64,000 nucleotides of DNA from Fervidifonticultor_A sp037443565. Its GTDB lineage: Bacteria > Sysuimicrobiota > Sysuimicrobiia > Sysuimicrobiales > Humicultoraceae. The DNA is taken from the NCBI GenBank assembly GCA_037443565.1, contig JBBIOB010000002.1, positions 76,199-140,198 on the forward strand. The letters run 5' to 3'. The first letter of the stretch is position 1; every line of letters begins with the position of its first letter. The notes beneath the pieces were generated by a model, which was given only the letters and a program-made list of their open reading frames with translations, was not told the DNA's origin and searched no databases. A program made the translations under genes and the position numbers. Below are positions 16,136 through 24,808 of the stretch, one piece after another.

Positions 16136-17815
16136 GTGCTCGCCCGCTACCCCGACCCGGAGACCCAGACGAGCGCCGGAGCCGCCGCCCTTCCGATCGT
16201 CGCCACGCTGCTCGCCAGGCATGAGGGTGTGGCCGCGGCCGAGGGCGCAGACGGCGTGCGCCGGCTGTACGGGTTCGCCCCGCTCAGCGCAGGGCCGGAT
16301 GAGCTGTTTGCCGTCGTCGGCGTCGGCGTGCCGGTCCAGACGGCGTTTGCCGGGGTCAACCGCATCGCGGCGCGGAACGCCGCCGGGCTGCTCCTGATCC
16401 TGGTGGTAGTGCTTGTCGCCGCCGTGGTGGGGAGCGATCGGCTGGTTCTCAGGCCGCTCAACGCGCTGATTGCTGCGGCGGGGCGGCTGGGGCGCGGTGA
16501 CCTGGCCGCCCGCACGGGTCTGGGTGGCGGCCACGACGAAGTGGGCCGGCTGGCCAGCGCATTCGATGAGATGGCCGAGGCGCTCCAGCGCCGGGACACG
16601 GACCTGCGCGCGGCGGAGCAGCAGCTCCGGGCGGCCCTGGACGACGCCCAGCGCCGGTTCCAGCGGCTGCAGGCCCTGCGCGCCATCGACCTGGCCATCA
16701 CCGGCCCGCTCGACCTGCGCGCCACCCTGAACGTCGTCATCAGCAAGGTGATTACCGAGCTCCACGTCCATGCGGCCGACACCCTGCTGCTCGACGTGAA
16801 GACGAGCATGCTCGAGTGCGTGGCCGGCCGGGGATTCCGGTCGCCAATCCTGCAGCGTCCGCGCGTCCCGATGGGTGAAGGTCATCCGGGCCGGGCAGCG
16901 GCCGAGGCGACGCGGGTGTGGATCCCCGACCTCTCCAAGGATCCGAAGGCCACGATGGCGCTGGCGGTCGAGCCAGAGGAGGGGTTCGTCGCCTATAGTG
17001 CCGTTCCGCTAATCGTGCAGGACGAGGTGAAGGGCGTGCTCGAGGTATTCCACCGCACCCCGGTCGATCCCGACGCCGAGTGGATCGGCTTCCTGGACGC
17101 GCTGGCCGGCCAGGCCGCGATCGCCATCGACAGCGCCCTGCTCTTCGACCACCTCCAGCGCGCGCACGCCGACCTCGCGCGGGCCTACGACGCCACGCTC
17201 GAGGGATGGTCCCGCGCGCTCGATCTGCGCGATCAGGAGACCGAGGGCCATACGCAGCGCGTCGCCGAACTGACCCTCCGGCTGGCCGAGGTCATGGGCG
17301 TTCCTCCGGAAGGGCGCGTGCACATTCGGCGGGGCGCACTGCTACACGACATCGGCAAGATGGGCATCCCAGATCGGATCCTGCTGAAACCCGCACCGCT
17401 GTCCGGGGACGAATGGGCCATCATGCGGAAGCACCCCGCGTACGCCTTCGACCTGCTCTCGCCCATCGCGTACCTGCGGCCGGCGCTCGACATCCCATAC
17501 GCGCACCACGAGAAGTGGGACGGAAGCGGGTATCCACGCGGCCTCAAGGGCGAGGAGATTCCGCTCGCGGCGCGGATCTTCACGGTGGTGGACGCGTGGG
17601 ACGCGCTGCGCTCCGAGCGGCCGTACCGGCCGGCATGGTCGCCGGAACGGGTGAAGGCCTACCTGCGGGAACGCGCGGGGAGGGATTTCGATCCTCAGGT
17701 TGTGGAAGCGTTCCTCTCCTCGGGCCTCCCAGACGGCGGACTGCCCGGGGTCAGTCGTGGGGCCAGGGTCGGGTCGCCCGCCGCCGCAGCCCGGGTGCGC
17801 TGGTCTCTCCAGTAG
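16136..17815 (+). CDS. HD-GYP c-di-GMP phosphodiesterase with truncated Cache sensor
   Basis: A 559-residue protein: end of a dCache-like sensor (about 1-80), one membrane helix (LLLILVVVLVAAVVGSD), HAMP (about 105-155), coiled coil, GAF (about 185-345) and HD-GYP. HDIGK (H404, D405), HHEKWDGSGYP (GYP 465-467) and the flanking His residues are present, so c-di-GMP hydrolysis is likely. The N-terminus lacks the first membrane helix and the first part of the Cache domain; the codons between the vapC stop and this GTG still read DRRGT, a normal Cache strand. It may be expressed from the GTG as a partly membrane-attached enzyme or be decaying. Confidence 0.8.
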   Translation: MLARYPDPETQTSAGAAALPIVATLLARHEGVAAAEGADGVRRLYGFAPLSAGPDELFAVVGVGVPVQTAFAGVNRIAARNAAGLLLILVVVLVAAVVGSDRLVLRPLNALIAAAGRLGRGDLAARTGLGGGHDEVGRLASAFDEMAEALQRRDTDLRAAEQQLRAALDDAQRRFQRLQALRAIDLAITGPLDLRATLNVVISKVITELHVHAADTLLLDVKTSMLECVAGRGFRSPILQRPRVPMGEGHPGRAAAEATRVWIPDLSKDPKATMALAVEPEEGFVAYSAVPLIVQDEVKGVLEVFHRTPVDPDAEWIGFLDALAGQAAIAIDSALLFDHLQRAHADLARAYDATLEGWSRALDLRDQETEGHTQRVAELTLRLAEVMGVPPEGRVHIRRGALLHDIGKMGIPDRILLKPAPLSGDEWAIMRKHPAYAFDLLSPIAYLRPALDIPYAHHEKWDGSGYPRGLKGEEIPLAARIFTVVDAWDALRSERPYRPAWSPERVKAYLRERAGRDFDPQVVEAFLSSGLPDGGLPGVSRGARVGSPAAAARVRWSLQ

Positions 17816-17991
17816 ACCCCATACCAATCTGCCCGCAGACGATCCCAACGCCTCTACGCGTGGACCAGCCCAGCCAGCGTCGGCCGTGCGCGCGCTCTGC
17901 CGGACGGCGGCATGGACTCCAAGAAGTACTGGCACGTCCGCGCACGGCCGCTGGAGTTCGGCACCGGCTGGCGGCCGAGGAGGTACCTCTC

Positions 17992-20562
17992 ATGCAGCCT
18001 GATGCGCGGCTATCCAGGGCCGCCGCGCGCAAGGCCGCCGCGGCGGCGCTGCTGTTCGCCTTCCTCAGCATCTCGCCGGGATACTCACAGGTCCCCAGCC
18101 TGCCCTCAGTGCCAGGCCTTCCTGTGCCAGGCCTTCCTGTGCCGGGCGTTGACCGCCTGACGCGGGCCGAGCGGGCCATCACCACCAGCCTGAACGACGC
18201 GGTCACAGAGGTGCCCTTCCTCGACGACTTCAATCCGCGCGATGCCGCGCCGCTACGACGACTCCAGCGGGGGCCGCGCAACGGCGTCATCCTGGATCGG
18301 CCAGGGCTATTCGAGGCCGACGTCCGCAGTTACTGCATGAACGCCGGGACGTATGCGCCGGCCCGCGGGGACGGGTACGTGTATGCCCGCATGTCCGGCC
18401 CGAGGGCCCCGGTAATCCGCAAGGTGCTCCAGAACTCGGTGGTTCACCCAGACATGCCGCAGCGCACCGTGCAGACGCTCGTCTGGGCGATACTGGCGTA
18501 CACACGGATCGGCGAGACGTCACCGGAAGTCCAGGCCGCGGCTGCCCGACTCCTGTCATCCGCGGAGGTGGCCGAGATCAACGGCGGCGCGCTGGGCGCG
18601 GTCCCGCCAGAGGTTCTGCGGGAGGTCCTGTCGCGTCTGCCTGGTCCGGTCAGGCAAGCCATGGAGGCCGAAGCCCAGATCAGGAGGCTGTTGACGCAGG
18701 GCCGGGCCACGTTCGAGGAACTCGAGCGCGCGGCGGTTCGCCTGGGCGCGGCTCCACGCGGAGAGGGGAGCCGCGAAGTTCCCAGAGGGCGCTGGTCGTA
18801 TCATCCGGCAGGGTACTTCATAAGGTACTTCCCGTACGACTACTCACGAACGCGCCTGCAGATCTACGTGCCCGACCACACGACCCTGGAGCGGGATCGG
18901 AACGGCCGCATCGCGATCATCACAGACCAGTTGCGCAACCGCATCGACGTGGCATATGACGATCGCGTGGAGCCGGGGGGCGTGCCAGGCGCCCAGGACA
19001 CACGAGCCTATGTCCTGACCGCTGTCCGGCTGACCGCTCCTCGCCCTATCGGCCCCACGTTCGTCGAGATGAGGCGGGCCGAGTGGAGGGGCGGCTGGAC
19101 GTTCATGGGCGTTCCGGCCCCTGCGGGAGGGCCCGCGCCGCTGACCGCGCGCTTCCCCGGCGCAGACGATCGCTATCAGCGCAGCCTCGGCGCCGCAAGG
19201 GAGGCCGCCAACATCGTCAGAGAGGCGAGCAGGCTGCAGGGCCGCAGCGACGCGCCCACGATTCCCCTGGCGGCTCAACGAGACCTGGCCGACCTCGCGC
19301 ACCTCGCCATGGCCATCAGGGCTGTTGCCGGTGATGCCAGGGAGGTCAGGCCGGAATGGGCGTCCGACCACCTGCTCCTGGCCCAGAAGGCCTGGGCCAG
19401 CTCGCAGCTCGTGCAGCCCTCTGGGGCCGAGGTCTCACCGGGCACACGCCATCCGGACTGCGATCGGGTCGCGGCGATCAAGAGCGACCAAGAGAAGATA
19501 CGGAAGGTGTTCGAGGACAACCCTCCGCAGGCAGGCGAGGACGGTGACCGGTACTACGACAGGATAAAGCGGATACTCGGGGTTGGCGAGCCCGGCGGAG
19601 CGAAGGGGGTGGCCTGGACGAACGTTGATCACTGCGTCATCGGTGGCGACAGAGACTACTTCAGGTCGCAGCCGGATGCAGGGCGGGCTGGAGCCTGCGC
19701 GCACGAGAGGTCGCATCAGGCGAAGTGCCGCTGGGCCCGGGATAGCGCCTCGGGGGGATACAGGGGCTGGCTGAGCAATGCCGCAAACACGCGTCAGGAT
19801 GAACTGGACGCCTACGCAGCCGAGATCAAGGCTCTCGATGACTGGATGGATGCGAATTGCCGGCAGAGGGCCGGGTCGTGCTCGTTGTCGCACCTACGGA
19901 GGAGTGACCTCATGACAGAGAAGATCGAGTTCACCAGCAACTACTCCGACCTAAGCACCAATCGCGGCTTCCAGTTCGAGGTCGCCTGCAACCGGTGCGG
20001 AACGGGCTTTCGCACCCCGTTCAAGCCCTCCATCACCGGCACGGTCACCGGTGCGATGGACGCCGCCAGCAGCCTGTTCGGTGGAGTCTTCGGCAGGGCG
20101 GCGGACCTATCCGAGCGCGTTCGGTCGGCCGCATGGGAGAAGGCGCACGACGCTGCCTTCCAGGAGGCAATGTCGGAGCTGCGGCCAGAGTTCGTCCAGT
20201 GCCCGCGCTGCTCCACCTGGGTGTGCCGGAAGAACTGCTGGAGCGTGCAGAAGGGCCTCTGCAAGGAGTGCGCGCCGGACCTGGGGGTGGAGATGGCCGC
20301 GGCGCAGGCAAGCCGCACCGTCGAGGAGATCTGGGCGCACTCGAAGATGGCTGAAGAGGACCGCGAGATGCTCAAGGAGCGGAGCTGGCGCGAGGGGGCC
20401 CGGGCGACCTGTCCCGGCTGCGGGGTCCCTCTGGCCAAGAAGGTGAAGTTCTGCCCGGAGTGTGGTGCCAAGATTCAAGCCGAGGCCCACTGCGCGGAGT
20501 GCGGGGCCAGACTGGCCCCCGGGGCCAAGTTCTGTCCGGAGTGCGGCAACAAGGTGCAGTAG
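17992..20562 (+). CDS. secreted HExxH protein fused in frame to a zinc-ribbon protein
   Basis: An uninterrupted frame of 856 residues from ATG 17992 (AGGAGG upstream). Residues 1-35 form a signal peptide (AAAAALLFAFLSISPGYSQ), followed by repeated PGLPVPGLPVPG. Most of 40-560 is unrecognised. ACAHERSHQAKC (H571, E572, H575) is an HExxH zinc-site candidate, and DELDAYAAEIKAL about 30 residues later fits a third ligand helix of M-family peptidase-like proteins. From residue 641 (internal ATG 19912) a cytosolic-type zinc-ribbon protein follows. An exported metalloprotease joined to a cytosolic zinc protein is unlikely to be one functional unit, so two translation products from one frame are probable. 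Confidence 0.65.
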   Translation: MQPDARLSRAAARKAAAAALLFAFLSISPGYSQVPSLPSVPGLPVPGLPVPGVDRLTRAERAITTSLNDAVTEVPFLDDFNPRDAAPLRRLQRGPRNGVILDRPGLFEADVRSYCMNAGTYAPARGDGYVYARMSGPRAPVIRKVLQNSVVHPDMPQRTVQTLVWAILAYTRIGETSPEVQAAAARLLSSAEVAEINGGALGAVPPEVLREVLSRLPGPVRQAMEAEAQIRRLLTQGRATFEELERAAVRLGAAPRGEGSREVPRGRWSYHPAGYFIRYFPYDYSRTRLQIYVPDHTTLERDRNGRIAIITDQLRNRIDVAYDDRVEPGGVPGAQDTRAYVLTAVRLTAPRPIGPTFVEMRRAEWRGGWTFMGVPAPAGGPAPLTARFPGADDRYQRSLGAAREAANIVREASRLQGRSDAPTIPLAAQRDLADLAHLAMAIRAVAGDAREVRPEWASDHLLLAQKAWASSQLVQPSGAEVSPGTRHPDCDRVAAIKSDQEKIRKVFEDNPPQAGEDGDRYYDRIKRILGVGEPGGAKGVAWTNVDHCVIGGDRDYFRSQPDAGRAGACAHERSHQAKCRWARDSASGGYRGWLSNAANTRQDELDAYAAEIKALDDWMDANCRQRAGSCSLSHLRRSDLMTEKIEFTSNYSDLSTNRGFQFEVACNRCGTGFRTPFKPSITGTVTGAMDAASSLFGGVFGRAADLSERVRSAAWEKAHDAAFQEAMSELRPEFVQCPRCSTWVCRKNCWSVQKGLCKECAPDLGVEMAAAQASRTVEEIWAHSKMAEEDREMLKERSWREGARATCPGCGVPLAKKVKFCPECGAKIQAEAHCAECGARLAPGAKFCPECGNKVQ
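19912..20562 (+). CDS. multi-zinc-ribbon protein, probable internal start
   Basis: A 216-residue protein if started at ATG 19912, which has GGAGGAG 8 bases upstream. It begins MTEKIEFTSNYSDLSTN, as in free-standing bacterial zinc-ribbon proteins of this family. It has zinc pairs CNRCG, CPRCSTWVC, CKEC, then CPGC...CPEC and CAEC...CPEC double ribbons at the C-terminus. Role unknown; protein-protein or nucleic-acid binding is usual for such ribbons. It shares its frame with the upstream secreted protein without a stop between. Confidence 0.65.
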   Translation: MTEKIEFTSNYSDLSTNRGFQFEVACNRCGTGFRTPFKPSITGTVTGAMDAASSLFGGVFGRAADLSERVRSAAWEKAHDAAFQEAMSELRPEFVQCPRCSTWVCRKNCWSVQKGLCKECAPDLGVEMAAAQASRTVEEIWAHSKMAEEDREMLKERSWREGARATCPGCGVPLAKKVKFCPECGAKIQAEAHCAECGARLAPGAKFCPECGNKVQ

Positions 20563-20598
20563 CGGGCGCCCGAGAGCCACCCCAGCTTCCATGCCGCG

Positions 20599-21888
20599 TC
20601 ACACGGGTAGGCCCCAGCCACGCTGGCCGCGAAGCTGGCCGCTACCGAGCACGACCCACTTCAGGGACGTGAGTTCTGCCACGCCCATCGGGCCCCGGGG
20701 ACCGATCCGGTCGGTGCTGATCCCGATCTCCGCGCCCAGGCCGAACTCGCCGCCGTCCACCAACCGTGTCGAGGCGTTCACCAGCACCGCGGCGCTGTCT
20801 ACCGCCGCGACGAACCGTTGCGCTCGCTCCTGGTTCCCGGTGACGATGGCGTCGGCCAGGCCGGTGCTGTACCGGTGGATGTGCCCGAGCGCCTCGCCGA
20901 GGCCGTCCACCACGCGCACATTGATGATGTAGTCGAGGTGCTCGGTGGCCCAGTCGGTCTCTGTTGCGGGCACGACGTCGGCGGCCAGGGTTGGGTCGGC
21001 CGATGCGACGGCGCGGATGCGTTCATCGCCGCGCACCTCAACCCCCGCGGCGCGGAGCGCCCGAATCGCCTGCGGGACGAACACGTCCGCGACAGGCGCG
21101 TCCACTAGTAGCGTCTCCAGGGCGTTGCAGACACTGGGCCGCTGGGCCTTGGCGTTTACCACGAGGCGCTCGGCCATCGCCAGGTCGGCATCGCGGTCGA
21201 CGAACATGTGGCAGACGCCTTTGAAGTGCTTGAGCACCGGCATCCGGGCGTGCTCGACCACCGACCGGATCAGCCGCTCGCCGCCCCGCGGGATGACCAG
21301 GTCGATCCCGTCCGATTGGAGCAGCGCGGTGACCAGCGCGTGGTCCGAATCGGCGATGACCTGTACCGCCGCCTCGGGGAGCCCGACGCGGCCCAGCAGC
21401 GTGCCGAGGAACGCATTCGAGTGCCGGGCCTCGCGCCCACCACGCAGGATGGCGGCATTCCCCGCCTTCACGCACAGCGCCGCGGCATCCACGGTGACGT
21501 TCGGCCTCGCCTCGTAGATCATCAGGATCACACCGATCGGCGCGCGCATCTGCCCGAGATGCATACCGTTCGGCATCGTCCTGAGGTTGAGGATCTCGCC
21601 GACCGGATCGGGCAGGGCGGCCACCGTCCGCGCGCCCTCCGCCATGGCGCGGACGCGCTCGGGCGTCAACCGCAGCCGGTCCACGAGCGCCGGGCGCCCT
21701 CCGGCGGCTTCGGCGTCTGCCACATCGCGCGCGTTGGCCGCCAGCAGCCCATCGGTTTCAGCGTCGAGCAGGTCGGCCAGCGCCAGAAGGGCGCGCGCCT
21801 TCTGCGCGGCCGGGAGGATGCGAAGTTCGGCCGCGGCGGCGCGCGCGCGGGCGATCAAGGCCGGCACATAGGCGAACTCGACACGCAT
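20599..21888 (-). CDS. proA: gamma-glutamyl phosphate reductase
   Basis: A 429-residue aldehyde-dehydrogenase-fold enzyme of proline synthesis that reduces gamma-glutamyl phosphate to glutamate semialdehyde with NADPH. Recognisable: EARPNVTVDAAALCVKAGNA, the catalytic Cys in RPSVCNALETLLV, and GGEFGLGAEIGISTDR near the end. The ATG at 21888 gives the family's usual N-terminus. It follows proB by 50 bp on the same strand. Confidence 0.95.
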   Translation of the reverse strand: MRVEFAYVPALIARARAAAAELRILPAAQKARALLALADLLDAETDGLLAANARDVADAEAAGGRPALVDRLRLTPERVRAMAEGARTVAALPDPVGEILNLRTMPNGMHLGQMRAPIGVILMIYEARPNVTVDAAALCVKAGNAAILRGGREARHSNAFLGTLLGRVGLPEAAVQVIADSDHALVTALLQSDGIDLVIPRGGERLIRSVVEHARMPVLKHFKGVCHMFVDRDADLAMAERLVVNAKAQRPSVCNALETLLVDAPVADVFVPQAIRALRAAGVEVRGDERIRAVASADPTLAADVVPATETDWATEHLDYIINVRVVDGLGEALGHIHRYSTGLADAIVTGNQERAQRFVAAVDSAAVLVNASTRLVDGGEFGLGAEIGISTDRIGPRGPMGVAELTSLKWVVLGSGQLRGQRGWGLPV

Positions 21889-21938
21889 AGAGCCTCCTGT
21901 CGTTGTGGCGATCCGACCGGCACGCAACGCGGGCAGCG

Positions 21939-23057
21939 CTACGGAGACAGCACCAGGTTGTCCCGGTGGATGGCTTCCACTCGGCCGGCCGCCACGCCGG
22001 CGATCTCATGACTGCGGTGTCCCTTCATGCGCTCCAGGGCTGCGCGGCCGTGCGACACCGTACCTCTGGCGATCTCCCGGCCGGTTTGATCGAACACCAC
22101 GACGAGATCGCCGGCCTCGAACGTCCCCTGCAGGTCCACAACACCAGAGGGCAGCAGGCTCCGGCCGCGGTCGCGCAGCGCGCTGGCCGCGCCGGCATCC
22201 ACGACGAGACGGCCGCGGACGCGCGCGCTGGCCAGCAGCCACCGCTTCCTCCCGCGCAGCGCCCCCGGCGCGGGCAGGAACCAGGTGCCCAGCCGCTCCC
22301 CGGCGACGACCCGCTCGAGCACACGCGGCGTGCGGCCGCCGGCGACGACCACCGTGCATCCGGCGGCCGTGGCCAGGCGGGCCGCGGCGAGCTTCGTGAG
22401 CATGCCGCCGGTGCCCAGCGCCGAGTCCGATCGCCGGGCCAGGCGCTCCAGATCAGGGCCGATCGCACGCACTTCCGGGATGCGCGTGGCGCCGGCGTCG
22501 CGGCGCGGGTCGCCGGTGTAGAACCCGTCCACGTCCGAGAGGATGCACAGCAGGGCCGCGTCGAGTAGGATCGCCACCTGCGCCGAGAGCGTGTCGTTGT
22601 CGCCGATCTTGATCTCGTCGGTCGCGACGGTGTCGTTCTCATTGACGATGGGGATGACCCTGCCGCGGAGGAGCGCCGTCATCGTCTGCCGCGCGTTTAT
22701 GAAGCGGCGGCGCACCGCCAGATCGTCGCCGGTGAGCAGCACCTGGGCGATGCGGATCCCCCTGGCGCCAAAGGGGCGGCTGTACTCGCGCATGAGGAGG
22801 GGCTGACCGATGGCCGCCAGCGCCTGACGGTCGGCCATCGAGAGCACGCCGGGCGGCCTGCCCACCTCGGCGGCGCCGGTGGCGATGGCGCCGGACGAGA
22901 CGAGGACCACGGGACGTCCGGCGCGGTGGAGCGCGGCCACCTGCGACACAATGCTCGCAAGCCGCGCGGCCTGGGGCCGGCCGGTCTCACCGCAGAGCGT
23001 GGTCGTGCCGACCTTGACGACAACCAGAGGCCCAGCGGGCGCATTTGGCGTACTCAC
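21939..23057 (-). CDS. proB: glutamate 5-kinase
   Basis: A 372-residue enzyme that phosphorylates glutamate in the first step of proline synthesis. The amino-acid-kinase domain (VVVKVGTTTL at 12-21, VLVSSGAIATG, IPIVNENDTVATDEIKIGDND, GTGGMLTKLAAAR) is followed by a C-terminal PUA domain (about 275-372). Full length for the PUA-containing type, which is normally feedback-inhibited by proline. First gene of a leftward proBA operon, divergent from the caspase-like gene. Confidence 0.95.
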   Translation of the reverse strand: MSTPNAPAGPLVVVKVGTTTLCGETGRPQAARLASIVSQVAALHRAGRPVVLVSSGAIATGAAEVGRPPGVLSMADRQALAAIGQPLLMREYSRPFGARGIRIAQVLLTGDDLAVRRRFINARQTMTALLRGRVIPIVNENDTVATDEIKIGDNDTLSAQVAILLDAALLCILSDVDGFYTGDPRRDAGATRIPEVRAIGPDLERLARRSDSALGTGGMLTKLAAARLATAAGCTVVVAGGRTPRVLERVVAGERLGTWFLPAPGALRGRKRWLLASARVRGRLVVDAGAASALRDRGRSLLPSGVVDLQGTFEAGDLVVVFDQTGREIARGTVSHGRAALERMKGHRSHEIAGVAAGRVEAIHRDNLVLSP

Positions 23058-23202
23058 GACAGCGCGACCGTATCACGCGGTGCCCTGAGGGTCAAGGCAT
23101 GCCGCGCCCGCGCGCGCAGCGCCGGGCGCCAGACCTCCGACCAGGAGTTCCACATGTGGACGCCAAAGCACCTGTCACCTCGCCGTGGAGGCATGTGTTC
23201 CC

Positions 23203-24747
23203 GTGACCGATCTGCTTCCCTGGACCACCCGCGGCGTGACCTTCGAATCGCGGCGGTACCTGGCCGCCGTCGACATGAGGGCGACGCGGCCCATCGGGTC
23301 GATCGATCCTGACACGCCGTTCCGGCTCGCGATGCCCGAGCTGGTGCGCCTGCGGGGATCGGGCGGCGGGCGCATCGAGTACGGCTGCTTCAGCCGCGAC
23401 GGCACCCTCATCGAGGATCCCGGGCTGCTCATCCGTCGGCAGATCCGGAACATCCTCTATTACACCATCCGTGATCTATTCAACTTGAGCTGGCGGGCTC
23501 CTGGCGGCCAGTTCAGTCCCGGTGCACCCATTGACCACGATCCCGTGCCGGAGGCCCCGCAGGGCCGCTGGGCGGTGCTCCTCTCAGAGGGCTGCCCGGA
23601 TCGGCCGACCGTTACCGAGGCACTGGAGCCGCTCATCCGGCACCGGGATGGCCGCATCGTCGTGATGCCGGTGGCGGAACCTCCTGCGTTCCTGGCATGG
23701 CTCCAGGACCAGTTCGACACCCGCGCGCTTCCCGAGTACGTGGTGATTTGCGATACATTCGAGCACATCCCGCTGGAATACCAGTTCATCCTCAACGCCT
23801 TCCTGGCCACCGGGCGGCTGTGGCTGGACGGTCCGGAGGCCTTCGAGGCCTACGTGCGCAAGGTGCTGGCCGTGGAGCGTGGGACCCTCGTGCCCGGGAG
23901 CCGGCGGGTGGTCGCGACGCCGATGGACGATCCCGTCACCGTGGCCGACTACGTCGGCATCATCTCGGAGATCGTGCCCGAGCTCAGCGGGATGGCCGGG
24001 CCGGTGGACTTGTTGGCCGGAGCGGACTTCGGGCAGGACGCGCTGCTCGCGGCCGCCCGCGACGCCGGGTTGCTCGCCGTCTACTGCCACGGGGTGGCGC
24101 TCGGCGACGAGGCGCAGGCGCGCCATCCCGATCTGCAGGGCGCGCTCGTCCTGCGCTTCGCGTCGAGGGATGAGGAGGGGCTGCTGGCGGCCGACGACGT
24201 GCGCGCGGCGCCGTTCGTCCCCGGCGGGATCGTCTTCTCACCGGCGTGCCTGGGCGGCGGCACACAGGCCAACTCCGACTACGCGGCCTGGATCGATCCG
24301 CAGAACCTGCCGCCATACCTTGGGGCGGCGACACAGGCCAGCGCGCTCAGCCGCGCACTCTTGACGTCACTGGGCGGGCCTGCGGCGCTGGTACTGCACT
24401 TCGACATCTCCATGGGCAACAACGCGCCCATGTACAATCCCATGACGCAGGCCCCGGATCTGCAGCGGGCCCTCCACGGCCGGTTCCTCACGCACCTGCT
24501 CAACGGCGAGACCGTCGGACGGGCCACCGGACCCTTCCGCTGGGGAGCCGGAGCGTTCTACGCCCAGGCCATCTACGTGTTCGGGCAGATCGTGGGCCAC
24601 ACCCCCTACATCGGAACGAGCGGCCGGGCGAAGACCATCGGCAACTTCGTAGACTCCATGAACATGTACCACGTGACGGCGACCGACATGCGCAACTACG
24701 TCATCCTGGGGGATCCCGCCGTCCGGCTGATGTCTGGCGCCGCGTGA
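23203..24747 (+). CDS. caspase/gingipain-like (CHAT/C25-type) putative cysteine peptidase
   Basis: About 514 residues from GTG 23203, which has GGAGG 10 bases before it (GTG 23185 is also possible). The second half looks like a caspase-haemoglobinase fold: LAVYCHGVAL (H296-G297) and GIVFSPACLGGGT (C349) are in the order and context of the His-Cys dyad of CHAT and C25 proteases, and the C-terminal NYVILGDPAVRL resembles the closing motif of gingipain-type domains. The N-terminal half (about 1-270) is unrecognised. No signal peptide, so it should act inside the cell. Substrate unknown; the dyad is inferred by motif only. Confidence 0.6.
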   Translation: MTDLLPWTTRGVTFESRRYLAAVDMRATRPIGSIDPDTPFRLAMPELVRLRGSGGGRIEYGCFSRDGTLIEDPGLLIRRQIRNILYYTIRDLFNLSWRAPGGQFSPGAPIDHDPVPEAPQGRWAVLLSEGCPDRPTVTEALEPLIRHRDGRIVVMPVAEPPAFLAWLQDQFDTRALPEYVVICDTFEHIPLEYQFILNAFLATGRLWLDGPEAFEAYVRKVLAVERGTLVPGSRRVVATPMDDPVTVADYVGIISEIVPELSGMAGPVDLLAGADFGQDALLAAARDAGLLAVYCHGVALGDEAQARHPDLQGALVLRFASRDEEGLLAADDVRAAPFVPGGIVFSPACLGGGTQANSDYAAWIDPQNLPPYLGAATQASALSRALLTSLGGPAALVLHFDISMGNNAPMYNPMTQAPDLQRALHGRFLTHLLNGETVGRATGPFRWGAGAFYAQAIYVFGQIVGHTPYIGTSGRAKTIGNFVDSMNMYHVTATDMRNYVILGDPAVRLMSGAA

Positions 24748-24762
24748 TCCGTCCGCGAGGTG

Positions 24763-24797
24763 TGCTAGAATAGGGCCGTGCCGGCCGCGACGGCCGG
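24763..24797 (+). promoter_or_regulatory. extended -10 element and hairpin before PBP1A
   Basis: TGC-TAGAAT (24763-24771) is an extended -10 without a clear -35. It is followed by an inverted repeat CCGGCCG-cga-CGGCCGG (24781-24797) that ends 11 bases before the ATG; no normal ribosome site is seen, so the hairpin may influence translation. Confidence 0.4.
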
Positions 24798-24808
24798 CTG
24801 ATTGCTGT

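Noticed and set aside
17080..17991. N-terminal extension of the secreted HExxH protein into the HD-GYP gene
   Set aside because: It is an Arg-rich shadow of the HD-GYP frame; a signal peptide and ribosome site define the start at 17992.
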